DNA of 64,000 bases from Chloroflexota bacterium (lineage in GTDB: Bacteria > Chloroflexota > Anaerolineae > UBA4142): contig JACRBM010000023.1 in assembly GCA_016219275.1 (NCBI GenBank), positions 16,293-80,292 on the forward strand, given 5' to 3'. The position numbers and the translations under genes are program-made. Of this stretch, positions 16,489 to 26,016 are shown one piece after another. The notes under the pieces are model-generated. The model searched no databases and was not told where the DNA came from. It saw only the letters and a list, made by a program, of their open reading frames with translations. Numbering within the stretch: the first letter of the stretch is position 1; the number at the start of each line of letters is the position of its first letter.

Positions 16489-17199
16489 CTATTCGCGCAC
16501 GAGCACCAAATCCACTTCGAGTTTGATATTATCTTCGATGCTCAACACGAGCGGCACACTGGGTCGGGTCAGACCAAAGTAGGCAAAGTTGAAACTGGTT
16601 TTGGCAGTGCCAATGCCTTGGTTGCCGTTGACTTTGCCTGCCACATCCCAGGTAATGGACTTGGTCACATCGCGTACGGTCAAATCGCCAATCAATTGAA
16701 AGGCGACATCGCCGTCCTTGACTGGCAGAGGAAATCCTTTGGCTTCGGTCGGCACAAATTCCGCAAATGGAAACCGGTCGCTCTCCAACGTGTTGCGGCG
16801 CAAGAATTGGTCGCGGCGATCTTGATCGCTCTTGAGCGTCCGCAAATCCACGCGGAACTTGGATTGTTCTTTGACGATCGTACCGTCCGGTCTGCCGACA
16901 ATCGTACCGGAAACTACTTTGGTCGCGCCGATCGCGTCGCTCGGCAGGGACACGCCGGCGAGTTGCTCGCGCACGCGAAAGCGCGCTTCGCTTTGTCCTT
17001 CCTTCATCACGATGCGAATCACCGCGCGCGTCGGCTCCGCCGCGACGGCGGGCTTGGGCGCATCAGTTGGCTTGGGCGCATCGGTCGGTTTGGGCGCGGG
17101 CGTCGGTGGCGGCGGGGTCGCGGTGGGTGCGGGCGTCGCGCACGCGACAATGACCAACGCGAGAATCGTTAGAACGATGATTTGGCTAATGCGGTTCAC
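16489..17199 (-). CDS. YceI-like lipoprotein
   Basis: A 236-residue secreted protein. The lipobox is VIVAC with Cys20, followed by a Pro/Thr/Lys/Ala repeat linker (PKPTDA units) to about residue 58, then a YceI-like lipocalin-type beta-barrel. Barrel landmarks are SKFRVDLRTLKSDQDRRDQFLR, FPFAEFVPTE and FQLIGDLTVRDVTKSITWD, typical of YceI, which binds polyprenoid or amide lipids. The start is GTG with AAGGAGG upstream. Confidence 0.9.
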   Translation of the reverse strand: MNRISQIIVLTILALVIVACATPAPTATPPPPTPAPKPTDAPKPTDAPKPAVAAEPTRAVIRIVMKEGQSEARFRVREQLAGVSLPSDAIGATKVVSGTIVGRPDGTIVKEQSKFRVDLRTLKSDQDRRDQFLRRNTLESDRFPFAEFVPTEAKGFPLPVKDGDVAFQLIGDLTVRDVTKSITWDVAGKVNGNQGIGTAKTSFNFAYFGLTRPSVPLVLSIEDNIKLEVDLVLVRE

Positions 17200-17237
17200 A
17201 CTTCCTCCTTAAATAGGGTTTCAAACAGCGACTGCTC

Positions 17238-17254
17238 AACCTTCGCAAGGTTGG
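17238..17254. repeat. Short palindrome CAACCTTCGCAAGGTTG
   Basis: This 17-base inverted repeat in the YceI leader shares its CCTTCGCAAGG core with the elements at 23456-23496 and 47384-47480, indicating a small dispersed family. Confidence 0.65.
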
Positions 17255-17298
17255 GCTGGGTAGATACTTTAACATACGGCTAGGCAGCGGCGGAGGTT

Positions 17299-18717
17299 TT
17301 ATCGCGCCCAGTCAATCATACGCTCGTTCGAAAAATTATACACGATGCCGACCGAATCGGTGACATTCTTGAGCACTTGGCGCAAACCGGTGCCATCAAT
17401 ATTGATCGCAAAGAATTCCCATTTGCCGTTGCGGTCGGACAAGAAAATGAGTTGAGTTCCGTCGGGCGACCACGCCGGCGCGACGTTGTTGACCGGGCGA
17501 AACTCGAATGGATTCGCCGGGGTCATGCCAGTGATGTTCGTGCCATCCCAGACCATGATCGCAACTTGCCAGTGATCGTTCTGCCAAATTTGCAGCGCAA
17601 CGCGATTGCCGTCCGGACTCAATGTCGCGGTTTGCACGCGCGGATTCGCATCGTAGATCGTCTTGACCGTATTGCTGATCACGTCGGTGCGGAGCACGCC
17701 GACATCGGTATAGCCAATATAACGCGGGTCGTTGCTCCACGAGGGCGAGAAACAGTGGCGCGTGCAAGCCGGTTCCGTGAACTGGGTTTCCGTCTCGTTC
17801 TCGCTGATCACCTTGTCGAGTTCGACGACACCCAGTTTCCAATACGGCTCGGCGGGCAAGGTAAAGGTCGAACGACCGAACGCGAAGCTGGATTCCGGTT
17901 TGCCGCCCTTTTGTTGTGAAAAGACGATTTTCTTGCCGTCGGGACTCCAGCGCGGCGAGACGAGCTGGGACGACGCAAAGACGCCGCGCTCGTTCGAGCC
18001 GTCGGCATTCGCGACACGCAAGCCGCCGTTCGCGCCCCAACGCGCGAACGCGATTTGTGTCGCGTTCGGCGACCAAGCCGGGTCAATGCCTTCGTTGAGA
18101 ATGCGCTTGAGTCCAGAGCCATCGCCGTTCACGGTGTAGATCGGTCCGCCCGCCCATTGTTGGAAAACGAATTTACCGGTGGCGACGCCTTGAGCAACCG
18201 GTGTTTTGAATATCGGCGTGGGGTACGGCGAGGGAGTGGGCGTGGGATAGAGCGTTACGCTCTCGCCGGTCACGTACGCGCGAAACGTGATAGATGTGTT
18301 CGCGTTGTCGTTGAACACAACCGCGTAGAAACGACCCGGGAAATTGAACGCGCCTTCCCAGGTTTGCTTGTAGACCTTGATCTCATCGTTCTGGGGCGGT
18401 GCTTTGGTGCCCCAGCCAACCGGTTTGATCTTGGGGTCTTGAATCCACTCGTACGCTTGCTGAGGCGTGAAAATCGCCAAGCGCACATTGTCGGTTTGAT
18501 AGTCAGTGAGTTCCGCGCGGATTTTCGAGCGGTCGCCGGAGTAGTCAAAGTAAAACCACATACTCGATTGGGGCGCGAGCGTGGTCGGCGCGCCGCTGAT
18601 CATCAACGCTTCAAACGGACTCGACCCAGGATTGTCCGCGAAGATGCTGGGTACTGCAAACGCGGCGAATGCCGCCGCAACCAACAAAATCAAAAGCAGC
18701 CATTTCAATTGTTTCAT
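17299..18717 (-). CDS. Secreted TolB/PD40 beta-propeller protein
   Basis: A 472-residue protein with a signal peptide (residues 1-26, LLLILLVAAAFAAFAVPSIFA) and a domain with no clear match to about residue 165. A Pro/Thr linker follows (TLYPTPTPSPYPTP), then at least five PD40 blades, for example DPAWSPNATQIAFARW, SPRWSPDGKKIVFSQQ and APAWSPDGTQLIFLSDRNG. Such propellers usually serve protein-protein contacts outside the membrane. ATG 18717 is preferred over upstream in-frame starts because GAGG lies five bases away. It lies downstream of the MacB-like exporter genes. Confidence 0.82.
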   Translation of the reverse strand: MKQLKWLLLILLVAAAFAAFAVPSIFADNPGSSPFEALMISGAPTTLAPQSSMWFYFDYSGDRSKIRAELTDYQTDNVRLAIFTPQQAYEWIQDPKIKPVGWGTKAPPQNDEIKVYKQTWEGAFNFPGRFYAVVFNDNANTSITFRAYVTGESVTLYPTPTPSPYPTPIFKTPVAQGVATGKFVFQQWAGGPIYTVNGDGSGLKRILNEGIDPAWSPNATQIAFARWGANGGLRVANADGSNERGVFASSQLVSPRWSPDGKKIVFSQQKGGKPESSFAFGRSTFTLPAEPYWKLGVVELDKVISENETETQFTEPACTRHCFSPSWSNDPRYIGYTDVGVLRTDVISNTVKTIYDANPRVQTATLSPDGNRVALQIWQNDHWQVAIMVWDGTNITGMTPANPFEFRPVNNVAPAWSPDGTQLIFLSDRNGKWEFFAINIDGTGLRQVLKNVTDSVGIVYNFSNERMIDWAR

Positions 18718-18743
18718 CATGTCCTCTTGTTGGAATTGGTACA

Positions 18744-18791
18744 CAGTCAACAGTCAATAGTCGTCTACTTTTGACTGTTGACTGTTGACTG
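18744..18791. repeat. Palindrome with tandem-repeat arms
   Basis: The left arm CAGTCAACAGTCAATAGTC and right arm GACTGTTGACTGTTGACTG are complementary but for one base; each arm is made of 7-base CAGTCAA-type units. It lies between the permease stop and the PD40 start on the minus strand. Confidence 0.9.
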
Positions 18792-18803
18792 ACGACGGGC
18801 AAC

Positions 18804-20039
18804 TTATTCGTAGCGCAACGCGTCAATCGGGTGCAAGTTCGCCGCGCGGTTCGCCGGATAAATGCCAAAGAACAGACCGACGCCGACCGAAAATCCGACG
18901 GCAAGCAAAACCGAATCGAAATCCACGACGGTGTTCAACGCGCTATTGCCCATTTGAATTCCGGAAATCACGCGCGCGATGAGCGCGCCAAATAAAATGC
19001 CGATCAAACCGCCCGACACGCTCAGGATAATCGCTTCGGTAAGAAATTGGACCAAAATGTCGGCGCGGCGCGCGCCAATCGCTTTGCGAATGCCAATCTC
19101 GCGCGTGCGTTCCGTCACCGAGACGAGCATAATGTTCATAATGCCGATGCCGCCGACGACCAACGAAATTGCCGCGATGCCGCCGAGAAAAATCGTGAGC
19201 GTGCCGGTGATCTGGCTCGCGGTGTTCAAAATGTCTTGCTGACTTTGAATCTGAAAATCGTCCTGAAACAAAACGCGATGACGCTCGCGCAACACCGCGC
19301 TAATGTCCTGGACGACCAAGTCTTGCACCGCGGGATCGGTGATCTTGACGTTGACGGTGTTGACATTGTTCTGCCCGCGAAAACGGTCGCGCCCAAGCAA
19401 GCGGCTCGTCGCGGTGGTGAGTGGCACAATAACTTGCATGTCCACGTTCATAAACCCAGTGCCGCCACGCGGCGCCAGTACACCGATCACGCGAAAATTT
19501 TGATTGTTGAGGCGGATCGTTTGCCCGATCGGATCAAGGTCGCTGAACAAGGTCGTCGCCAATTGACTACCCAGGATCGCGACGGTCGAACGCGCGGTGA
19601 TGTTGGCATTCGATACGAATTCGCCCGAGGCGAGCGTCGCGTTCATGATGTCGAGGTACTCGGGCGTGACGCCGAGCAAACGCGCGTTCGCGTTCGTGCC
19701 GAGATAGACGACCTGCGCGCCGCCTTGCACTTCGGGCGCGACGCCGATCACGTCCGGCAAACCGACGAGCGCGTCGGCGTCTTCGAGCGTCAACGTCGCC
19801 GCCGAACCTTGCGCGGTCGCAACGCCTTCTTGCCGCACCGCGCCGGGTCGGATGAACAACAAGTTCGTGCCGATGCTTTGGATTTGATTGATGATTGTCG
19901 CCTGCGCGCCGCGTCCGATGGACATCATCGCAATGACCGCCATCACGCCGATGATGATGCCAAGCATCGTGAGGATCGCGCGCAGTTTATTCGCGGTGAG
20001 ACTGCGAATGGCAATCCGCACACTTTCGAATAGATTCAT
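18804..20039 (-). CDS. MacB-like ABC transporter permease
   Basis: A 411-residue MacB/FtsX-type permease. The first TM segment (residues 18-40) is within LRAILTMLGIIIGVMAVIAMMSIG, then comes a large extracytoplasmic domain (to about 280) and three TM segments at the C-terminus, including GGIGIMNIMLVSVTERTREIGIRKAIGA, a hallmark of the family. It works with the ATPase at 20053 and adaptor at 20880 to move lipids, peptides or antibiotics across the envelope. Confidence 0.93.
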   Translation of the reverse strand: MNLFESVRIAIRSLTANKLRAILTMLGIIIGVMAVIAMMSIGRGAQATIINQIQSIGTNLLFIRPGAVRQEGVATAQGSAATLTLEDADALVGLPDVIGVAPEVQGGAQVVYLGTNANARLLGVTPEYLDIMNATLASGEFVSNANITARSTVAILGSQLATTLFSDLDPIGQTIRLNNQNFRVIGVLAPRGGTGFMNVDMQVIVPLTTATSRLLGRDRFRGQNNVNTVNVKITDPAVQDLVVQDISAVLRERHRVLFQDDFQIQSQQDILNTASQITGTLTIFLGGIAAISLVVGGIGIMNIMLVSVTERTREIGIRKAIGARRADILVQFLTEAIILSVSGGLIGILFGALIARVISGIQMGNSALNTVVDFDSVLLAVGFSVGVGLFFGIYPANRAANLHPIDALRYE

Positions 20040-20052
20040 CTTGACTCCCTCG

Positions 20053-20724
<672 letters not shown>

Positions 20725-20770
20725 AACGACCTCACTTGAACTACCTTCGCAATATCACAACTTTTTTTAG

Positions 20771-20843
20771 CCACACGCTTTGCGCCACACGGAAACACAC
20801 CGAAAATTTTTCCGTGAAATTCAGCGCGTCGCGCAGCGTGTGG
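20771..20843. repeat. Palindrome, adaptor-ATPase gap
   Basis: The outer arms CCACACGCT and AGCGTGTGG are exact complements around a 55-base interior with further weak pairing (CACGGAAA / TTTCCGTG). It separates the adaptor gene from the ATPase gene. Confidence 0.6.
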
Positions 20844-20879
20844 CAGAAGAAGAAATGTGACTTGCCAAAATACTCGCGC

Positions 20880-22277
20880 TTACCTGGGAATGAGAATCGG
20901 ACCTGCGCCCGGCACGCCCAAGCCACCGGTCTGGCGGGTTTGCGTTTGCTGCAACAATACTTGGTCGCCTTCGCGCAAACCTGCCACGATTTCAATATTC
21001 TGATCGCCGGTCATCCCGGTCGTGACCGGCATCGCGATTTGCTGACCTTTGTAAAGAACCGTGACGACGCGTTGCGTGCCTTGCGTGCGAACCGCGCGCG
21101 TCGGTAGCATCAACACGTCTTCGCGTTTTTCGATCGAGATCGCGAGGTTCGCGGTCATCCCAGGTTTGATCGCGCCGTCGTTGTTGTTGACGATGACGGT
21201 GAGCGGAAAATTGACGACGCCTTGCGTGATCGTGCCGACGGGACCGACGGCGAGCACCTTGGCAGTGTACGTCTTGCCTGGGATCGCGTCAAGCGTAACC
21301 TGCGCGGTCTGGTCGGCTTTGATCTTGGGTATATCCACTTCTGCGACCGTCACTTTGATTTGTAATGTACTCACATCCACGACCGTGATTGCGTTGCCGG
21401 TGCCCGCCGAATCGCCGACGCTAAAGTTAAGCGCGGCAATTGCGCCGTCGTACGGTGCGTAGATGCGCGCCTTGTCCACATTGCGTAGCGCCTGTTCGAC
21501 CGCGACTTGATCTTTGTCCACCGCCGCCTGCGCGGTTCGCAGTTGCGTGTCCAGGTTGCGCTGCGCTTGTTCGAGCGCGACCTGGTCTTTGTCAAACTGG
21601 GTTTGCGCGGACTTGAGCGCGGTGTCATTGATCGTCGCAATCGTCAAATTGTAATTCGCGAGCGCGGACTGGTAATCGAGTGTGGCTTGCTGTAAATCGC
21701 TCGCTTGCTTGGTGAGCGCCACATCGCCGCGCCACGCGATTTGATTGTACGCGCCTTGCGCCTGTTGCAACGCGACCGCCGCTTTTTCGAGCTGGGTCTT
21801 GGCGATGATGATTTGATTCGCGTTTTGCGCGTTCTTGGCTTTGGCGGCGTCGAGGTTCGCTTGCGAACTAGCGAGCGCGCCTTGCGCGTTACGCAGCGCA
21901 AATTGCAAGTTCGCTTTGGTCTGGTCAAGACTGGCTTGCGAACTGGCGAGATTCACTTTGGCAGTCTTGAGCGCCAAGTCCAGGTCGGTCGTGTCCAATT
22001 CCATCAACAACTGACCTTTCTTGACCCGGTCGCCGATTTGAACGTTGACCTTGGCGACGCGCCCCGACGTTTGAAATGCCATCACCGCGTCTTCCGGCGC
22101 GGCGACGTTGCCAGCCGCGCTGACTGTCGCGGCAATCGTGCCGCGCTCGACAGTTGCTGTTTGCAGACGCACGCTCGCCGCCGCCGCGTTCGCGCTCACT
22201 TTCTGCCAGCCGAGAAAACCGGACACGGCGACGATCACTAACACGACAATCAACACCATTGTCATTTCGCGTTTCAT
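20880..22277 (-). CDS. HlyD/MacA-like efflux adaptor
   Basis: A 465-residue membrane-fusion protein. One N-terminal TM (residues 6-24) leads to a lipoyl/barrel-sandwich half (VSAAGNVAAPEDAVMAFQTSGRV), a long alpha-hairpin coiled coil rich in Gln/Ala (about 105-270), then the second lipoyl half and beta-barrel (APYDGAIAALNFSVGD; GMTANLAISIEKRED). It acts with the MacB-like transporter. In a monoderm it would span to the wall without an outer-membrane partner. The start has GAGG seven bases upstream. Confidence 0.93.
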   Translation of the reverse strand: MKREMTMVLIVVLVIVAVSGFLGWQKVSANAAAASVRLQTATVERGTIAATVSAAGNVAAPEDAVMAFQTSGRVAKVNVQIGDRVKKGQLLMELDTTDLDLALKTAKVNLASSQASLDQTKANLQFALRNAQGALASSQANLDAAKAKNAQNANQIIIAKTQLEKAAVALQQAQGAYNQIAWRGDVALTKQASDLQQATLDYQSALANYNLTIATINDTALKSAQTQFDKDQVALEQAQRNLDTQLRTAQAAVDKDQVAVEQALRNVDKARIYAPYDGAIAALNFSVGDSAGTGNAITVVDVSTLQIKVTVAEVDIPKIKADQTAQVTLDAIPGKTYTAKVLAVGPVGTITQGVVNFPLTVIVNNNDGAIKPGMTANLAISIEKREDVLMLPTRAVRTQGTQRVVTVLYKGQQIAMPVTTGMTGDQNIEIVAGLREGDQVLLQQTQTRQTGGLGVPGAGPILIPR

Positions 22278-22294
22278 TCCAAAACCTCGATCAA

Positions 22295-22723
22295 TTATTT
22301 CGAATCGCTCGCGCCGCGAGTAGGCGTCGCGGGAGTGCGTGTTGTAGTCGTCCCAAGTTGGCTGATCAATTTGGCGACGATTTGACCCTGGTCGTTCGGC
22401 GAGCCGATCACGGCGATCCGGTCGCCCACGCGCAATTCCGCCAACGTGATCGTTTTGCCGCGCGTCGCGCGTTCGATCAGTGTTTTCTGGTCTACGACGA
22501 CTTGTACGATTCCATCGCGTGTGGCGAGCGTAATGACCGGACCTTCGATAGATTGAATCGCACCCAGCGCACCGTGACCGCCAGGTATCACGCGTGGAGC
22601 GTCGGCGCGAGTGGTAAAGCGGACGCTCATTCGCCCGGCGACAAATCCCGCGCCAAACACCAGAGCCAGTATAATAACAGCGCCGAAAATTAGCAATCCG
22701 CGACGCGTCGTTGCGTTTTTCAT
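22295..22723 (-). CDS. DUF5666-like membrane-anchored protein
   Basis: A 142-residue protein with one N-terminal TM (residues 9-29, LLIFGAVIILALVFGAGFVAG) and a small beta domain (IQSIEGPVITLATRDGIVQVVVDQKT..LRVGDRIAVIGSP) similar in design to the DUF5666-like protein at 15719. It lies 17 bases upstream of the adaptor gene and may be an accessory envelope component. Function unknown. Confidence 0.7.
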   Translation of the reverse strand: MKNATTRRGLLIFGAVIILALVFGAGFVAGRMSVRFTTRADAPRVIPGGHGALGAIQSIEGPVITLATRDGIVQVVVDQKTLIERATRGKTITLAELRVGDRIAVIGSPNDQGQIVAKLISQLGTTTTRTPATPTRGASDSK

Positions 22724-22794
22724 TTATCTCCAGCTTTCACTTGTAACTGAATTTGATTAAACCCAGATGAGAATTGGAATTCAAAATAACTTTT

Positions 22795-22852
22795 CACCCA
22801 CGAAGGACACGAAGGAACACGAATTTTTCTGCTTTTCTTCGTAAACTGGGTG
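22795..22852. repeat. Palindrome with GACACGAAG units
   Basis: Left arm CACCCACGAAGGACACGAAG and right arm CTTCGTAAACTGGGTG. It lies between the anti-sigma stop and the DUF5666-like start on the minus strand. Confidence 0.55.
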
Positions 22853-22894
22853 TTCTTCATGGAAAAAATCGTAATTCCACAAATGTCGGGTATG

Positions 22895-23437
22895 TTAGCT
22901 CTTGTCCGGCGCAAAGATTGCCTGCGGATGAACTGAGTCCAGCCATTGTTGCGCCAAGACGGCAACGGTGAATAGCGCAAAGAGCGTCAGGAACATTTCC
23001 GAAATCGGCAAGAGTTCGAACAACGCCGAGAGTGATTCAACGAAATGCGTTTGGACTATTTCGGGATGACTTGCAATCCAGAAAAAGAAATCCACCGCGT
23101 TGTTATCTTCGAGTGTGACGATCATCGAAAAACCGAACCAGAGCAAAAGCAGGATCGAAAACAAGGTTGCCGCGGCGATGAGCGGCGCGCGCGAGCGGCG
23201 CGCCTGGTCTTGCGTCGTGCGCCATTCGATCGCGGTGGTGATGAGTGTCGCGAGATCGCGCGGCGCGGTCGCGCGGGGCAGCGCGCGCAACGCGGCTTCG
23301 ACGCGTTGCGCGTTCGCCGCACGGGCGCGGCACCGCGCGCATTCGGCGAGGTGTCGCGTGACGCGCGCCTGTTCATCCGCGTTCAGCGCGTCATCCAGAT
23401 AGCGTTCCAGGTCGGTTGCGGTGAGATGCTCGTTCAT
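22895..23437 (-). CDS. Zinc-finger anti-sigma factor
   Basis: A 180-residue protein with an N-terminal zf-HC2 anti-sigma domain, His29-x3-Cys33-x2-Cys36 in HLAECARC, and two hydrophobic segments (about 86-107 and 145-165). It should hold the sigma factor encoded just upstream at the membrane and release it on an envelope signal. An open frame continues far upstream, but the zinc-finger start at ATG 23437 lies right after the sigma gene stop and is clearly the real one. Confidence 0.9.
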   Translation of the reverse strand: MNEHLTATDLERYLDDALNADEQARVTRHLAECARCRARAANAQRVEAALRALPRATAPRDLATLITTAIEWRTTQDQARRSRAPLIAAATLFSILLLLWFGFSMIVTLEDNNAVDFFFWIASHPEIVQTHFVESLSALFELLPISEMFLTLFALFTVAVLAQQWLDSVHPQAIFAPDKS

Positions 23438-23455
23438 TTTGCTTCTACTCAGCCC

Positions 23456-23496
23456 ATCCTTGCGAAGGTTACCAAACCTTCGCAAAGTTGAGCAGA
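23456..23496. repeat. CCTTCGCAAGG-type inverted repeat
   Basis: CATCCTTGCGAAGGTT and AACCTTCGCAAAG lie in inverted order around a few bases, in the sigma/anti-sigma gap. Same core as 17238-17254 and 47384-47480. Confidence 0.65.
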
Positions 23497-23499
23497 CCT

Positions 23500-24072
23500 T
23501 TATTTTTCTTTCTGTTCGTTTTCTGCAATGTGGGCGCGCAGTTGTTGCTTGGCGCGGCGCAAGTGCGTGCGAACGGTATTCAACGGCAAGTCCAAGGTTT
23601 GCGCGATGTCTTCGTACGACAACTCTTCGATATAGCGCAGCGTGATGACGATTTGATAGTGCGGCGGCAACGCGTTGACCGCATCCGATACGCGCGCGTA
23701 GAGTTCTTGCTCCGCGAGTTGTTCCCACAAGGGCGACGCGCCATCGGCAAACATCTCGTCGTCGCGCAGTTCTTCCGCGCGTTCCAGGTCGGCGAACAGC
23801 AAGGGTTGGCGTTTGCGCGCCCGGTCGCGGCACGCGTTGACCGCGATGCGAAAGAGGTACGGCTTGAACGGCGCATCCACGCGCACGCGGTCGCGCGCGG
23901 TGAGGACGCGCAGAAACGTTTCTTGCGTAATGTTTTCGGCTTCCATCGGGTCGCGCAACCAGCGCAAGGCGAGATTGTAAATTGGCGGGGTGTACTGTTC
24001 GACGAGCGCGCGAAACGCGTTCGCATCCCCTTGTTTGAATTGGACGAGCAGTTCCTGATCCGGAGCAAGCAT
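23500..24072 (-). CDS. ECF-type RNA polymerase sigma factor
   Basis: A 190-residue sigma-70 family protein with region 2 (FRALVEQYTPPIYNLALRWLRDPMEAENITQETFLRVL, residues 20-57) and region 4 (ALPPHYQIVITLRYIEELSYEDIAQTLDLPLNTVRTHLRRAKQQLR). No region 1.1 or 3 is present. It is followed by its anti-sigma factor and probably controls the envelope/export genes downstream. Transcribed from a sigma-70-like promoter at 24219-24247. Confidence 0.95.
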   Translation of the reverse strand: MLAPDQELLVQFKQGDANAFRALVEQYTPPIYNLALRWLRDPMEAENITQETFLRVLTARDRVRVDAPFKPYLFRIAVNACRDRARKRQPLLFADLERAEELRDDEMFADGASPLWEQLAEQELYARVSDAVNALPPHYQIVITLRYIEELSYEDIAQTLDLPLNTVRTHLRRAKQQLRAHIAENEQKEK

Positions 24073-24460
24073 AGCAGCTGGTCAAGACTCTTTCTATAAC
24101 ACGTTGCAAGCGTCGAAAAGTTTCAATAGGGCAATAAAGTATCGTATCGCGTGGCGCAACGTGCCAATACCAAGAGCAGCGCGCCAACGAGAAAACGAAG
24201 ATGATGCACGGTGGGATGATTATAGCACATCTTGCGATGGCTCTGAAACTTGCGTTGGGAGCGCGAGTGACATGTGGTTGGAATTATTTTACTGCCAAGA
24301 ATGCAAAGAGCGCAAAGGACAGCGACGGGTTTGCATGCCAAACGCGCGGTTGTCGAGGCGGGGTTACAGGTGTTGAGCCAAGTTATCGCTCAAGCCAGTA
24401 TCCGATGTTTGCGTGGCAACGTTCGTTACGAGGGTTATTTTGATGAGATGCGCGCGTGAT
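24073..24460. other. 388-base intergenic region upstream of the sigma gene
   Basis: Apart from the promoter at 24219-24247 nothing is recognised. Short open frames exist on both strands but lack ribosome-binding sites and protein-like composition. Confidence 0.6.
24219..24247 (-). promoter_or_regulatory. Promoter of the sigma/anti-sigma operon
   Basis: On the minus strand, TTCAGA and TATAAT are separated by 17 bases. The leader to the sigma start is about 140 bases. Confidence 0.65.
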
Positions 24461-25393
24461 TCACGATTGAATCGCGCCAAGGTTAGCTTGGAGGTACTCT
24501 TCCATCGCGGGAGCAAGGTCGGTCAATGATCGAATTCGCCCCGCGATTTTTTCGCGCCCCGCGCCAACCAGGATCGTCGGCACCGGATTGAGCGTGTGAC
24601 CTTTAGCAGACGTATCTTCGACGTTACCATGATCGCTCGTGGCGATGACGAGCGTATCGGCGAGATTCGTTTCCGCGAGCACTCCCGCGACCAGTTCATC
24701 CACTTCGTCCAACACGCGTAGCGTGTACTCCGCGTTGTGTTTGTGCCCTGCCGCGTCCGTCAAAAAATATTCGAACACGGTAAACGCGTGTTCGCGCGCA
24801 ATGCGCGCGAGAATGTGCCCGGCATCGCGCGCGGTGATGAGCGGAACATCCGCGCCATGTTCGATCCAGAGTTTATTCGTGACGAATCCGCTGACCGCGC
24901 GTCCATCGCGCAAATCGTCAATGTCGCGATAGCGCACACCCGCCGCGCCCACCGCGTAGGCGGTCGCCGAGCGGCGCGCTTTGTTGCGTTTGAGTCGGTC
25001 GAAGAAGAAGGGTGGATACGCGTTCGCAAATGCCGCGCTCGCGCCGGACGCGATGATGCTCCGAAAAATGTTGTGTTCGGTGAGAATCGCGCGGAGCGTG
25101 TCGTTGGGGTACGGACCAGAATGCGCGCCATTTGCGTGCGCGGCGTTGACGCCGGAGAAAATCGTCGTTTGCCCGGTACCGCTCTGCGGCAACCCAGGCA
25201 CGCCGAGCGTCGCATCCGTCGGCACGAGCGTGGCGCGCGTGGAACGATAGTGCCCGTTCGTGTTTGTCGGCATCGCGCCGTCGAACAAGCCGCGCAGCGT
25301 GGGCATGGGCGCAGTCAAAAAAGGATTGGTCGCCGGATCATCCGCGCCCAATCCCCAGCCATCGAAAAAGAGGAACAAGAGTCGGTTCGTCAA
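24461..25393 (-). CDS. Alkaline-phosphatase-superfamily metalloenzyme
   Basis: A 310-residue metalloenzyme. The N-terminus LLFLFFDGWGLG gives the first metal Asp, LPQSGTGQTTIFSG the Ser/Thr nucleophile region, and DAAGHKHN and SDHGNVED the remaining Asp/His metal ligands, as in the cofactor-independent phosphoglycerate mutase/phosphopentomutase clan. It probably cleaves or transfers a phosphoryl group; the substrate is unknown. The TTG at 25393 is taken as start because homologues begin right before this strand. The open frame upstream overlaps the flavin reductase gene and is spurious. It has no clear ribosome-binding site and may be coupled to the upstream gene. Confidence 0.8.
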   Translation of the reverse strand: MTNRLLFLFFDGWGLGADDPATNPFLTAPMPTLRGLFDGAMPTNTNGHYRSTRATLVPTDATLGVPGLPQSGTGQTTIFSGVNAAHANGAHSGPYPNDTLRAILTEHNIFRSIIASGASAAFANAYPPFFFDRLKRNKARRSATAYAVGAAGVRYRDIDDLRDGRAVSGFVTNKLWIEHGADVPLITARDAGHILARIAREHAFTVFEYFLTDAAGHKHNAEYTLRVLDEVDELVAGVLAETNLADTLVIATSDHGNVEDTSAKGHTLNPVPTILVGAGREKIAGRIRSLTDLAPAMEEYLQANLGAIQS

Positions 25394-25425
25394 TTGGTCG
25401 GTTTGATAGAAGAGTCGAGCCAGGT

Positions 25426-25959
25426 TTACGGCGTGTGGTCGAGCGCGTAGTAATGACCGTCTATCCACACGAGCGGACTTGCGTCGCGCGCGTTCCCAAA
25501 GCCGAGCGCGACGACCTCGCCAATGAAAATTGTGTGGTCGCCGGCGTCGTGCGTCGCCACGACGCGACAATCTAGGTATGCGACGCTCTCATCGAAAATC
25601 GGCGCGCCAGTCGTCGCCGCGTGATACGGAATATCGAAGAACGGGTCGGGCGGTTGCGGCGCTTGTTTCGCAAAGCGTTTCGCGAGATGTTCCTGCGCCT
25701 GACTTAGGATGTTGATGGCGAAACCGCCGGTGCGCGCGACGAAATCGTACGTCGTGTTGTGACGTTTGATGCAGACGAGCACTAACAGCGGATCGAGCGA
25801 TACGGACGTGAACGAGTTCGCGGTCATGCCGTGAATCTGCGCGCCGTCGCGCGCGGTGAGGATGGTCACGCCGGTCGGCAAGCGGCGCATCACTTTACGA
25901 AACTGGGTCGCGTCTATCGGCGCGTCGGCGCGCGCTAGAAAAGTTTGTAGTTGAATCAT
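25426..25959 (-). CDS. Flavin reductase-like domain protein
   Basis: A 177-residue protein with the FMN-binding split-barrel pattern: MRRLPTGVTILTARDG, GMTANSFTSVSLDPLLVLVCI, FAINILSQAQEHLAKRF and a late GHxxxL-like GHYYALDH. Such enzymes reduce FMN/FAD with NAD(P)H, often for a two-component monooxygenase, none of which is seen nearby. It is likely cotranscribed with the metalloenzyme gene 33 bases on. Confidence 0.92.
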   Translation of the reverse strand: MIQLQTFLARADAPIDATQFRKVMRRLPTGVTILTARDGAQIHGMTANSFTSVSLDPLLVLVCIKRHNTTYDFVARTGGFAINILSQAQEHLAKRFAKQAPQPPDPFFDIPYHAATTGAPIFDESVAYLDCRVVATHDAGDHTIFIGEVVALGFGNARDASPLVWIDGHYYALDHTP

Positions 25960-26016
25960 CGTGAGCGCATTGTAGCAGATTCACGCGCCGAGCGCATAAA
26001 GAAATCACAAAACTTG

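Noticed and set aside
24461..25570. Longer start for the metalloenzyme
   Set aside because: The extra N-terminus overlaps the flavin reductase gene in another frame and is not protein-like.
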